From assembly GCA_003427395.1 (NCBI GenBank), contig BFEA01000160.1:1912485-1959155 (forward strand): a stretch of DNA of 46,671 bases, written 5' to 3'. Positions 11,248 through 20,419 of this stretch are shown here, one piece after another. The stretch is from Chara braunii (Eukaryota; Streptophyta; Charophyceae; Charales; Characeae). The notes beneath the pieces were generated by a model that was not told where the DNA came from, did not search any database, and saw only the letters and a program-made list of their open reading frames with translations. The position numbers and the translations under genes are program-made. Within the stretch, counting starts at the first letter, position 1. Each line of letters begins with the position of its first letter.

Positions 11248-11800
11248 ATGAGAACAAAAAAAATTTCAACAGAGGAAGGCACGGGTTCATGTCCAAGTAA
11301 AGAAAAGGTTGAGTGTTTTTTGAAATCACTGAATGCTTTAAGTAAGATAGAAGTGTTCCCTTATGAAGTAGTCAAGTATGAGATGGTCGAGACTCGAGAG
11401 TAGTTGGAAACAAGAACGATTCTATATTCTGACATTTCGTTTTATCGAGTTGTACACATATGATGTGAGGATCTATGCTCCCAAGGAGATAAGCGTTGAT
11501 ACTCTGTATGAAAGATGTTGTTGAGGAAGTTGTGTTGAAAAAAAAAAAAAGTTTGAAAAAGAAAATAAGTGTTTCACCGGATCCACTCAGTTTGTTGTCT
11601 TTGAGAGACTTACAACGCCTCCTCTACCTCGTATCAGTCTGTCAAGGAACAATTGGTCTGTTGCGCTTGAGTTTGCATTGACTTCGACATTCTGAGCGGT
11701 TGCACTAGTTTTTTAGAGTGCTCTATCAAACTCTATTGTTGAGAAACTCCTGTATCATTACTATGAAAAGTCATCCCTGCATATTTTATAAAATTGATGT
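11248..11800 (+). pseudogene. Consecutive unrecognised frames with frameshifts
   Basis: An ATG at 11248 opens 51 codons to a TAG at 11401-11403. The apparent continuation moves to another frame (ATG at 11379), runs to a TGA near 11524 and then stays mostly open to about 11690, passing a run of A at 11539-11551. The translation is aromatic and Lys-rich and looks like a real but decayed protein. It directly follows the PC4-like frame on the same strand, which suggests a compact gene set from a virus-like or large DNA element. The origin is unproven. Confidence 0.25.
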
Positions 11801-13400
11801 ACACTGTCATGATTTGTTTGAATCTAGTGCTATTTATCTCTATATTCATCTTCATGAATTACGCTGTGTTTTTTATCCGATCATGACTTTGATAATCGCA
11901 ATCACATCTCAACAATCAATCGTTGATTGACTATTAATTTTTTAAACCCTTATTATGACCTTACACAATATTCATTGAATACTCTCTCATCTTCGAGATC
12001 TTATTAGCTTTTATAAAATCAATTAGTTACTTTGACACTTCAATCATAATCATGAGACATTCGGTCATTCTAAAACTCTTACTGACACCGTTGAACATGA
12101 ATCCAAGAAAGACGTTAGTATTATCTCCTAAGTTGTATCACAAAAAATTATGATATAATTATTTTTTCGAAAGCGGAGATACGTTGTTGTGGAGCAAACT
12201 GAAGAAGAAGTGAAGGTAAAGACGAGAAGAAATTTACTTGAAAAAAGGTTGGATTGCAACAATTTGCGACGTGGGATAAGAATGGTTTGATGGGCCAAGC
12301 GAATGTAGTATGTACACACTAAGCACATAAATCTTAAACCACCAGTACTCGGTCCCGCTATCGGTCACAAAAAAAAATAGAGTAGAAACGATTCTAGTCG
12401 AATGAATTTTGGCGCTCCAATAGTGGCTCACACGTTTCCTAAAATCATGGCTTATACGGGCACACATTTAGGAAGTATTGGTGGTTCGTCGTCTTCATCT
12501 CATTTATCCCACTGATTCAGAACCAACCGTTCAAGAGCAAAAGGGTGTTTCAAAAGTGTTGAATCATCTTCTCTTCAACTCTCGATCAACACATCAATTT
12601 CAAATTGGTCTTGCAACTAACGACACGATTGAAGACGTTTAACAACAAGATTGAGTGACAGATGAGCAGTGCTCCACATGTGGTGGCGATCACATACGAC
12701 ATTAAAATTGAATGATGGATGAGTTGTGGTTCACATGGTAAAAATGCTAGGGAAGTGGACTTCACAATTGCGTTCGTACAAGTAGCAGTGAGAGGCAGCC
12801 AACTAGAATTCTGCAATGCTCAAGCAGGTGAGTGGTTTCATCATTTCCATTCCACATCTCTGCTCGCATTGTACACGGACCTAGCCATTACATGCAACTA
12901 AGCATTGGGACTTTTGGGACAATGTCACCGTGGTCCACACCACGACTGATGTTATTGATCTTTCACATAACGATGTTGTTGCCTCACCAAACCGTCTGCA
13001 CACTCTTTTATGTGAAAGATAATTTATATCTCTCTCTGTGTATTTGACCGGCTGCCGACCCAAAAAGAGAGTGCCGCCGGGCGACAAGTGCATCAACATT
13101 TTGCAACCCTCTCCTTTGCACAACTACAAACATTGTCACACTCTGCTGAAGTCGTCACTGTCTCTGTCACAAGCAACAATGACATTATTTCAATGCTAAC
13201 GCGGCTAAATCCGCTATATATTTTAAACAATTACGGCGTAAAGCTAAAACTATTCCAAATACATTGATGGCCATTATTACATAAATGAAAACACCTAGTA
13301 TTAGTAAAGACTGTATACCTTTGATAGTTCCACATGAAAAACCAATTAAAAGGTAACCTACATGGCCAATAGAACTATTTTGTTTTCTATTTATTTATTT
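11801..13400. other. AT-rich spacer with one-ended TTAA MITE
   Basis: No coding frame is supported. At 12334-12352 lies TTAA followed by ACCACCAGTACTCGG, the left end of the TTAA-flanked MITE family seen elsewhere in the window. A weak right end may be at about 12475-12486. The rest shows nothing I can name. Confidence 0.35.
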
Positions 13401-13474
13401 ATGTTTCAAATGACATACTTTCTACATGTATGTGTACAGGACTATCCCTCCTGTTCTGACCGCAGACATGTCCA

Positions 13475-13949
13475 TTGGCGACCAAGGGTGTCATACTAAA
13501 TGCATGGCCTTTTGCGGTGCCCATTCTTCCCTTCCTGTTGGCCTGCAATCCACATGCCATTCGTCGGGAGTGTTTGGTGGGCATGCTCAATGCGAGCCAC
13601 CCAATTCATGCTCAGCTAGGTCATCCATGCACTCATCCTTGCAATGAATGTCCTCTTTGTTATCAAGGACAAACTGAATCTTGAGTCTTCTTCCATATCC
13701 CACACTCCTACCTTTCCCTCAATCTCCTTTTGTCTACCTTTTTTTTTTGCTTTGTCTTCTTTCCATATTTCCCTCCGTTTATCCCATCTCCCTTTACTCT
13801 GCCGCTTTTCCACAGCGTACAAGTGGGCTGTTATGGCACACGGGGATGCGGGCAGCTTGCGCTCAGCTTCAAGAACGTGCCGAGCCTTGTACATGAAAGG
13901 CACAGTAAGATGGGATCTAAAAGAAGAAATAATCAAACGAATGGGTTGA
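13475..13949 (+). pseudogene. RING-finger plus Sel1-like gene relic, copy 1
   Basis: Exon-like frame 1 ends at a TGA at 13682-13684. It contains the second half of a RING finger: C-x2-H at 13543-13554 (ACNPHA), RECLVGML, then about 30 residues and the final pair CPLC at 13649-13660. One Cys of the usual C-x2-H-x2-C-x2-C is Arg. A long pyrimidine tract (13725-13815) ends in TTTTCCACAG, a good splice acceptor, before a second exon at 13816. That exon encodes WAVM, then GDA and AQL, and further on LYMKGT, resembling a Sel1-like repeat, but a 1-base difference shifts the frame. RING proteins are mostly E3 ubiquitin ligases. A second, differently damaged copy lies on the minus strand at 45.1-45.8 kb. 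The first Cys pair of the RING was not found. Confidence 0.45.
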
Positions 13950-14090
13950 GTGTGCACTGCATGTTTGTGTTCTGTATTTTTGTCGCTTGTTTTTTGTTGT
14001 TGTTGTCAATCTTGCTTTATTTTGTCGTTTGTTTCACAAAGTCTGCTCTTTTGGTTGATAGATATGTGACAAAAAAAAAAAAAAAGGATA

Positions 14091-14228
14091 TGTGACAATA
14101 ATATAGGGTTCAGCCGCCCGATGAGTCGGTGAAACTCCGACGAAACAGTTGTCACAGCCCCTCGTTTGTTGTCCTCTTCTCGCTCTCTGCCTACGCTTTA
14201 CCCGGCTGTTCTGTTTGACGATATATGT
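14091..14228 (+). mobile_element. Hammerhead-like element, copy A
   Basis: Inverted octamers TGTGACAA (14091-14098) and TTGTCACA (14149-14156) bracket the core. Inside are a small GGGTTCAGCC hairpin, CCGATGA (hammerhead consensus CUGAUGA with one change), stem II GTCGG/CCGAC with loop TGAAACT (14125-14141), and an intact GAAAC (14142-14146). About 70 bases of conserved body follow, including a CTGCC...GGCAG-type hairpin (weakened here), ending in CTGTTTGACGATATA. It lies directly beside the 284-bp inverted repeat. Confidence 0.6.
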
Positions 14229-14256
14229 ACATATAGAGCTAAAAATATAAATCATA

Positions 14257-14848
14257 CCCATCCAGATTCAGGCACTTAATCCAATCCTCTTTGCTAGTGA
14301 GACCTTGCTCCCGGCGGTTGAATAGTACACCTCTATACACATCATGTAAACTGCCGAAATGCACACAAAGAGGCAAAATGACAGTTTCGGTGTTGCTCGT
14401 CTTGTTTGTCTTGTGCATTTTCATCGTTTGTTTCACAAAGTGTGCATGAGCACGCTGCGCAAAACAAATGGTGCAAATATGCACAAGACAAATGGTACAA
14501 AGTGTGCAAGATGAACATGAAGAGCGCACTGAAGCTGTTCCTTCGTCTCTTCCTCAGCAGGAAAGAACAGCTTCAGTGCGCTCTTCATGTTCATCTTGCA
14601 CACTTTGTACCATTTGTCTTGTGCATATTTGCACCATTTGTTTTGCGCAGCGTGCTCATGCACACTTTGTGAAACAAACGATGAAAATGCACAAGACAAA
14701 CAAGACGAGCAACACCGAAACTGTCATTTTGCCTCTTTGTGTGCATTTCGGCAGTTTACATGATGTGTATAGAGGTGTACTATTCAACCGCCGGGAGCAA
14801 GGTCTCACTAGCAAAGAGGATTGGATTAAGTGCCTGAATCTGGATGGG
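14257..14848. repeat. 284-bp gap-free inverted repeat (foldback)
   Basis: The left arm 14257-14540 and the right arm 14565-14848 are reverse complements with a constant coordinate sum (29105). There are therefore no indels, and I saw no mismatch on reading through. The spacer is 24 bases. Mirror-image 88-codon frames on both strands are by-products. The outer ends carry the block TCCAGATTCAGGC, which recurs in the foldback MITEs at 15.4 and 25.7 kb. A transcript would form long double-stranded RNA. Confidence 0.9.
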
Positions 14849-15150
14849 TTTGAAGCGGAGATGCAGAACAGCAGATGAATTGCGATATTGTGCACCTTTC
14901 GGCACGCAAGTCCAGATTTGGGCTCTTCGTGTGCATTTCAGGAGTTACATGATGTGTGTAGAGGTGTACTATTCATCCACCAGGAGCAAGCCTTAGGTCC
15001 CTCTAGCAAAGAGGATTGGATTACGCGCCTAAATCTGGATGGGTTTGAAGCAGAGATGCAGAACATCAGATGAATTGCAATATTCTGCACCTTTCCGCAA
15101 GCATGTCCAGATTCGGGCATTCAAGTTCAATCCAATCCTCTTTGCTAGTG
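14849..15150 (+). repeat. Diverged direct copy of the foldback's right end
   Basis: The block AGCAAAGAGGATTGGATTA, followed by AATCTGGATGGGTTTGAAGC and ATGCAGAACA, occurs at about 14813-14875 and again at about 15005-15070. Part of it reappears inverted near 15105-15150. The copies differ by several substitutions, unlike the arms of the foldback itself. Confidence 0.7.
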
Positions 15151-15369
15151 GGACCTCACCCCAGGAAAGAGACAGATCAACCTACTCCCATCGCAATTTG
15201 CAATGGAAAGGACTTCCCGATGGTATAGAACCTTCTGGAGTCTGGACTGGTGAATTAGACTGGGAACAGTGCAAGGGAAAAAAAAAAAAAAAAAAAAAAA
15301 AAGGAGAGCCTGAGAATAGTGCTGTGCAGCATGCGGAGTGATAGTCCTCTAAATAATTTGAGAAAGGGG

Positions 15370-15605
15370 TATTGGGGCCAAGTCCCACTAGCAGCATTGA
15401 GTTTCCTCAATGCCCGAATCTGCACAATTACAACATTTGAAAAGGGCGTACTGGGGCCAAGGGGTAATGAGTTGAGTACCCGAATCTGGATGTGTTTGAG
15501 GAGATGTGCAGAAAATTGCGGTCAGAATTTTCTCAACTGCACATCTCCACAAACACATCCAGATGCGGGTCCTCAACTACTCCGTGCTGCCAGTGGGAGC
15601 TGGAC
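15370..15605. mobile_element. Degenerate foldback MITE copies
   Basis: GGGGCCAAGTCCCACTAGCA near 15376 and GGGGCCAAGG near 15452 are left ends of the family whose clean copy is at 25662-25827. ACATCTCCACAAACACATCC, near 15542, is the matching right half. One copy seems nested or adjacent to another, and both are eroded. Confidence 0.6.
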
Positions 15606-15897
15606 TCATGAGGCTGTTTTCTAGTTCTTAAAGTTCGGTGCTTTCCCTTCGTTCCGTTTTTTTTGTTTTTCAAAATTGTTGTTTGTTTGTGACGTCAAAA
15701 TATGTCACTGCTCCTGGAAAAAAAAAAAAGGTCATTGTTTGTGCACCACGGGGTACTGCTGCTGTCATCCTGTCCTTTTTTTGATGGGGTCTCTAAAATG
15801 ACCTGCTTGGGACTGTTCTGAAAAAAGAAACAATTCAACTACCGAATGAGATCCTGACCTGGTGGTAGTGGGATCATGCCTCCCAGACATTCAACGA

Positions 15898-16446
15898 CAG
15901 AGCAGAGCAGAGCAGAGAAGAGGAAAAGAGAAGAGGAGAAGAGAAGAGGAGAAGAGATAGAGAAGAGAAGAGAAGAGATCTCTTCTCTTCTCTTCTCTTC
16001 TCGTCTCGTCTCGTCTCGTCTCGTCTCATCTCGTCTCGTCTCGTCTCGTCTCGTCTGAGAGAAGAAGAGAAGAGAAGAGGAGAGAAGAGAAGAGAGGAGA
16101 GGAGAGGAGAGGAGAGGAGAGGAGAGGAGGAGGTGAGACGAGAGGAGAGGAAAGGAGACGAGACGAGACGAGACGAGAGGAGAGGAGAGGAGAGGAGAGG
16201 AGAGGAGAGGAGAGGAGAGGAGAGGAGACGAGGCGAGGCGAAACGAGACGAGACGAGACGAGACGAGACGAGACGAGACGAGACGAGACGAGACAAGACA
16301 AGAGGAGAGGAGAGGAGAGGAGAGGAGACGAGAGGAGACGAGAGGAGACGAGAGGAGAGGAGACGAGACGAGACGAGACGAGACGAGACGAGCAGAGACG
16401 AGAAGAGAAGAGAAGAGAAGAGAAGAGAAGAGAAGAGAAGAGAAGC
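15898..16446. repeat. Pentanucleotide satellite with strand switch
   Basis: AGAGA, GAGAG and GAGAC pentamers run in purine orientation at about 15903-15978, in pyrimidine orientation (TCTTC, TCGTC) at about 15979-16056, then in purine orientation again to 16446. The long Ser/Leu and Arg/Glu/Asp reading frames here exist only because the unit is repetitive. Confidence 0.95.
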
Positions 16447-16504
16447 TGACCTGGCAATACATTCCCCTACATCCGAGTCATATAGCATGTGGGCAGAATT
16501 TTGT

Positions 16505-16536
<32 letters not shown>

Positions 16537-16614
16537 GGGTTCCCTTTTTCTCCCAAACAGATCCGTTTTTCTCCCAAACAGATCCTGTCATTAAATCTGA
16601 CAGTAAAGTAACAC

Positions 16615-16715
16615 TTGAAAGAATGGAAAAGAGTCCCCAGTGTTCTTTGTTTAAAAAAAAAACAATGTAAGAATGAAAAAGAGTCCCCAGTGTTCTTTGT
16701 TTAAAAAAAAAACAA
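16615..16715. repeat. 50-bp tandem duplication
   Basis: GAGTCCCCAGTGTTCTTTG followed by an A run occurs at 16631 and again at 16681 with the same flanks. Confidence 0.9.
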
Positions 16716-16773
16716 TGTTCTATGGACTTGTGTACTGCAGACTCTTACTATAATGTGTAGGTATTCAGATTAA

Positions 16774-16895
16774 GGGCCTCGCTGCACTACTCTCGAAATG
16801 TGCAAAACGAGAGTGAATCTTCCGCTAGAATATGGAAACATACACGGCCATGATGTTTGTCTTGTGTGCATGTCGAGAGTAGTGCAGCGAGGCCC
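16774..16895. mobile_element. 122-bp MITE, Tourist/Harbinger-like
   Basis: Perfect 23-bp terminal inverted repeats begin GGGCCTCGCTGCACTAC (16774-16796 and 16873-16895). They are flanked on both sides by TAA (16771-16773 and 16896-16898), a 3-bp duplication of the TWA type usual for PIF/Harbinger-derived MITEs. There is no coding capacity. A similar one-sided end (TAAGGGCCTCCGCACACC) occurs near 41734. Confidence 0.85.
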
Positions 16896-17099
16896 TAAGC
16901 GTATTCATGTCAAGTTTTTGTGATACAACTGTTAGATGTGCTTCTGCAAATGGTTCTTCAGTTCTGTCGGGTCCCGATGGGTCCTATAAAAAACGAAACT
17001 GGGTACTGTTCCCAGATGTTTTTTATCCGGGTAGACTGTGAGGACACCGGCCTCAGTTCTCTCTTGGTAATTCTGAGCCTTGGGCACCAAACCCGTCTT

Positions 17100-18020
17100 A
17101 AAAAAAAAAAAAAAAAAAAAAAAAGCAAGCCAGGGAAAACAAGAAGAGTCCCCCCCTTCCCCCACCGACCTCCTTCCCCTTCCCCCTCCCGCATGCCCAC
17201 CTCCCCCACTCCTTCCCCCGACACAAAAACGAATGAAAAAGAGCTCCAGAGGATATTCCCTTTATCCGAGTCATGCGCCATGAGATTCCTTTTCCCGAAA
17301 CGGATTCTGTTATTGAATCTGATTGTGTCTTTTTTCTTTTCAAAATAAACTACACTATATTCTTCTCTCAAATTTGTTTTCGCCTTGCATTACCTACTAT
17401 GCCTGAGGCTATGTAGACGGGACCCCTGCAACCATAGCTGCCTCACAATGAAGGGATTGTATGTTGCCCCCCGCCCCAACAGTGGTAGTCAGAGATGGGG
17501 TGGCGCCGCCGGTGGTGGTCCAGCTAATGCAAAGACCTAGCATTTTGCCAGTAGCTGCACCTCCCTTTTCATTGTCCCCTACCTCCAATCAAATCGCATT
17601 ACTGTCTAAGGCCAACAATCTCCCACACACAACCCACTCACACTTGAATCTGATTTGGCTCGGCTCAAAAGTCAGGGGAAAAAAAAAAGAAAACAAACAT
17701 TGGAATGGAACACGCCACTCGTTGCTTTATTTACAGACTGAGATTGCGATCAGATGCATCCAGACCCGGCCGTAACTGCGATCAGATACATTTAGGAAAG
17801 TGGTAGTGCGAGTATGACAACCAGCGGTGGTCAGCGCATAGGGTGGGGCCGCCGGTGCGGGCGGGGGGGGGCGGGGCTAACGCAAAGACCGAGCAATCGG
17901 GCAGTAGCTGTGCCTTCCCCATCTACTTTCCGCACCCCCATCGAGTAGCAGTGGTGGCTATGCCCAACACTCTCCCACACACCACACACAACCCCCTCAC
18001 GCTCACACTCACGCCTGTGT
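17100..18020. other. Low-complexity spacer
   Basis: This holds an A run at about 17100-17124 followed by C-rich DNA, and two diverged copies of a segment containing GGTGGKGCCGCCGGTG, near 17498-17545 and 17841-17875. Each is followed by CTCCCACACA-type sequence. No gene is supported. Confidence 0.3.
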
Positions 18021-18021
18021 T

Positions 18022-18140
18022 GGCCATAGACTCTACTAATACAGATCAGGGGTATCAAGCGACCATAGACCCTACTAATACCGATCAGGGGTATCAAGTG
18101 GCCATAGACCCTACTAATACCGATCAGGGTATCATGGCCC
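18022..18140. repeat. 39-bp tandem repeat, three copies
   Basis: CCATAGAC starts at 18024, 18063 and 18102, each followed by CTACTAATAC and GATCAGGG. A partial fourth copy sits at 18188-18202, next to the hammerhead-like element. Confidence 0.9.
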
Positions 18141-18213
18141 TAAGTGCGCCGCAGGCCATCATGGGGCTCACACTCATGGCCGTGTTGGCCATAGACCCTA
18201 CTAAACGAGGGGG

Positions 18214-18367
18214 TGTGACAAACTGTTTTGTCGGAGTTTCACCGACCCATCAGGAGGCTGAACCCTATACATATCGTCAAACAGAAGTGCCCGGTAAACC
18301 GTGGGCAGAGAGGGAGAAGAGGACAACAAACGAGGGGCTGTGACAAACTGTTTTGTCGGAGTTTCAC
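18214..18367 (-). mobile_element. Hammerhead-like element, copy B, tandem with 125-bp period
   Basis: TGTGACAAACTGTTTTGTCGG starts at 18214 and again at 18339, so one complete 125-bp unit is followed head-to-tail by a second partial unit. On the minus strand the first unit reads CTGATGG (consensus CTGATGA), stem II GTCGG/CCGAC with loop TGAAACT, and AAAAC in place of GAAAC. It then continues with the conserved body and a CTTCTGTTTGACGATAT junction into the core again. CTGT before the core can pair with ACAG after it as a type III stem III. The G-to-A change in GAAA suggests the copy is inactive. Confidence 0.6.
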
Positions 18368-18374
18368 GGACTTA

Positions 18375-18801
18375 GGGCGTCGTTAGACACTCCTTGGGGA
18401 CGTGATTCCAAGGATTCTGACTTCGTTCCACCTGTCCTCAGTTATGAAATCGGAAATGAAAATGTGAAAACACTCGAGGACAAATCCTTGGGCTCTGAGG
18501 ATTTCCCAGCCAAATCGTCCTCGGCTCCAAGGGACCTCGCGAGGTCGTTTGGGGCCCGAGGATCCGTGTTTCACGAAGAGGAGAGGGCATGCACGTAGAG
18601 AGACGTTACAACCGAGAATTCGGATCGTGGCGGGACCCTATTGGCTGAAAGCCTGAAGCACGACTTTTTTTCTTTTTTTTTTCCCTTTTCTAAATCCAAC
18701 GCTCCGAGGATGAGTCTAACGAGGACGACAAAAACCCTACACTTTTCCGAGGATTCATCCTCGGAGCCCGAGGACGCCCCGAGGAGTGTCTAACGACGCC
18801 C
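18375..18801. mobile_element. 427-bp MITE inserted in a hammerhead-like element
   Basis: Perfect 19-bp terminal inverted repeats GGGCGTCGTTAGACACTCC lie at 18375-18393 and 18783-18801. TTA flanks both ends, as in Harbinger-type MITEs. Comparing with intact hammerhead-like copies as the empty site instead fits a 3-bp ACT duplication, with the element one or two bases longer. The left flank ends in the 3' half of a hammerhead-like core and the right flank resumes its 5' half (TCATCAGGAGG). Internal CCGAGG repeats are present, with no transposase. Confidence 0.85.
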
Positions 18802-18804
18802 TTA

Positions 18805-18836
18805 CTCATCAGGAGGCTAAACCCTCAACAGTCTGC
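18805..18836 (-). mobile_element. 5' half of hammerhead-like copy G
   Basis: On the minus strand this reads GCAGACTGTT, then a perfect stem-I hairpin GAGG-loop-CCTC, then CTGATGA. The 3' half lies at 18343-18371, across the MITE, and supplies stem II and ACAGTTTGT. Joining the two gives a 9-bp stem III (one G.U near its middle and one at its end), a 4-bp stem I and a GUU cleavage triplet. That is the best hammerhead type III layout in the window, apart from AAAA replacing GAAA and one mismatch in stem II. Confidence 0.6.
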
Positions 18837-19204
18837 AGAATCCCCTAACTGAGTATGCTGTAAGTGATAATCCACCTTAACCCCGGCTGTGGTTAAGCAT
18901 CAACGACTGCCTGACAACTGATAGCCTGAGGTGGGCACCAACCACTGCCCTCAAGGTACCTGTGACGAAAATCAACGCAGACTATCACTCACCCACAGCA
19001 GATGGAAAATTCTACAGACTGTCAGTTCACACCCCATCACAAGCCAGCAAAACATCCACGAAACAAAGAAAGGTCTGTCACAGCCAAAAAACACACTCCA
19101 GACACGTCGCTGGCACTAGAGGCACAGCATGACCGTGTAGTGACGGCCCCGACCACTGCCCCGCTCGACCTGAAGGGAGAAAGCCGTAGCAGGGTGTATA
19201 TATA

Positions 19205-19420
19205 ATCGTCAAACAGAGCTGCCTGGTAAACCGTATGCAGAGAGGGAGAAGAGGGCAACAAACCGGGGGCTGTGACAAACCGTTTCGTCGGAGTTTCAGC
19301 ATATATATATCATCAATTTGAAACTCCAACGAAACGGTTTGTCGCAGCTCCTCATTTGTTGTCCTCGTCTCCCTCTCTGCCGACGGTTTACCGCGCAGTT
19401 CTGTTAGACGATATATATAG
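19205..19420. mobile_element. Hammerhead-like element, copies C, inverted pair
   Basis: A minus-strand copy (about 19205-19298) and a plus-strand copy (about 19318-19415) of the conserved body face each other across a 19-base AT-rich centre. Both keep ACGAAACGG. Stem II is GTCGG on the left, with a TTGG variant on the right. Neither keeps CTGATGA. Both end in the TAGACGATATATA or TATATAATCGTC boundary seen in the other copies. Confidence 0.65.
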
Positions 19421-19423
19421 TGG

Positions 19424-19614
19424 TAACTTCAGTAGAGTCACAAAAAGGAGTTATAATTGCACTATGGGGCAAGATACAGTTTGCAATTGCACTTCGGGCA
19501 CCCTACCTGGCCAGAAAGCTGCGTTGTATACATTGCCCGCCCGAACTGCAAATTGAATTTGAAACTGTATCTTGGCCCCTAGTGCAATTATAACTCATTT
19601 TTGTGACTCCCACG
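19424..19614. mobile_element. Short TIR element related to the next one
   Basis: GAGTCACAAAAAGGAGTTATAATTG (left, from 19435) is inverted at its right end (to 19609) with a few mismatches. The outermost bases TAACTTC and GTAGTA resemble the ends of the 776-bp element beside it. There is no coding sequence. Confidence 0.65.
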
Positions 19615-19634
19615 TAGTATTCTATATAGGGGTA

Positions 19635-20410
19635 ACTACGGCGCAGTCACAAAAACAGTTTGTAAATGCACTTCAAACTGCGTTTTCGCACTTCAGTCAC
19701 GGCCCGAGTTTAAAATGCATTTCAAACTTGGCTCGGTAGCAGTTCAGTCAGGGCCCTCGTCCATCCACGAGCAGCAGATGAGAAAAAAAGGAAAAAAAGC
19801 ATCCCTTATGCGGTGATTGCGGTTCGATACAGGATGTACAGTACTTGTCTGGAACCCGTGGAATCCGCCCTGCCTGGCTGGCAGGCCGCTACAACGACCT
19901 CACAACAAAAAGGAAACAAAAAAAACGATATGATTCACGGTCCTCACATACTGGCCCGATACATTCCTCAAAGGACTGGTGTAACTTGAGCTCCCCACGT
20001 ACGTGGATTCAAAGCTCCTCGTTTCTTTTCTTTTTTTTTTCTTCTTTTTTCTTTTCCTTTTTTTTTGGCTCCATCCGCGTTTGCCTGTGAAAGGTGGCTG
20101 TGGCCGAGACATCTCGGCCGTGGCCCATCTGGGGTGTGGCCGAGACATCTCGGCCATGCCCCACCCATGGGGCTGTTTTTTTTGTTTTTTTTTCCAGCCG
20201 CGGCACGGCGCGGCGCGATGCGGCGCACGACCGAAAAAAAANNNNNNNNNNNNNNNNNNNNAAAAAAAAAAAAACCGGCCATATGCCTGACTGAACTGCT
20301 AGAAAACGCCACCCCGAGTTTCAACTGCATTTGAAACTCGGGGCCTGACTAAACTGCTAAAACGAAGTTTGAGATGCAATTACAAACTGTAACCCTGACT
20401 GCGCCGTAGT
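19635..20410. mobile_element. TIR element of about 776 bp with TA flanks
   Basis: The left end ACTACGGCGCAGTC (19635) and the right end GACTGCGCCGTAGT (to 20410) are perfect inverted repeats flanked by TA on both sides. Sub-terminal regions (for example CCCGAGTTT with GCATTT, and CAGTTCAGTCAGG) are also inverted copies. The middle holds poly(T)/(A) tracts, a duplicated hairpin and a scaffold gap (N at 20241-20260). No transposase is seen, so it is a non-autonomous element, and TA flanks fit Tc1/mariner-like targets. Confidence 0.7.
20102..20155. repeat. Duplicated perfect palindrome
   Basis: GGCCGAGACATCTCGGCC occurs at 20102-20119 and 20138-20155, each a hairpin of 8-bp arms around CA, within nearly identical flanks. 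Confidence 0.9.
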
Positions 20411-20419
20411 TATTTCTTC

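Noticed and set aside
8894-11403. Recoded UAG codon in the island frames
   Set aside because: Stops in the same region include TGA and TAA plus frameshifts, as expected for decay.
14091-14160. Type I hammerhead with minimal stem III (ACA GTT TGT C)
   Set aside because: The bases next to the core cannot form stem I. The type III arrangement with outer TGTGACAA/TTGTCACA pairing fits better.
14406-14699. Identical 88-codon frames on both strands
   Set aside because: They are mirror images created by the 284-bp inverted repeat, with no protein signature.
15839-16594. Ser/Leu and Arg/Asp/Glu frames of 140-207 codons
   Set aside because: Pure pentanucleotide repeat on both strands.
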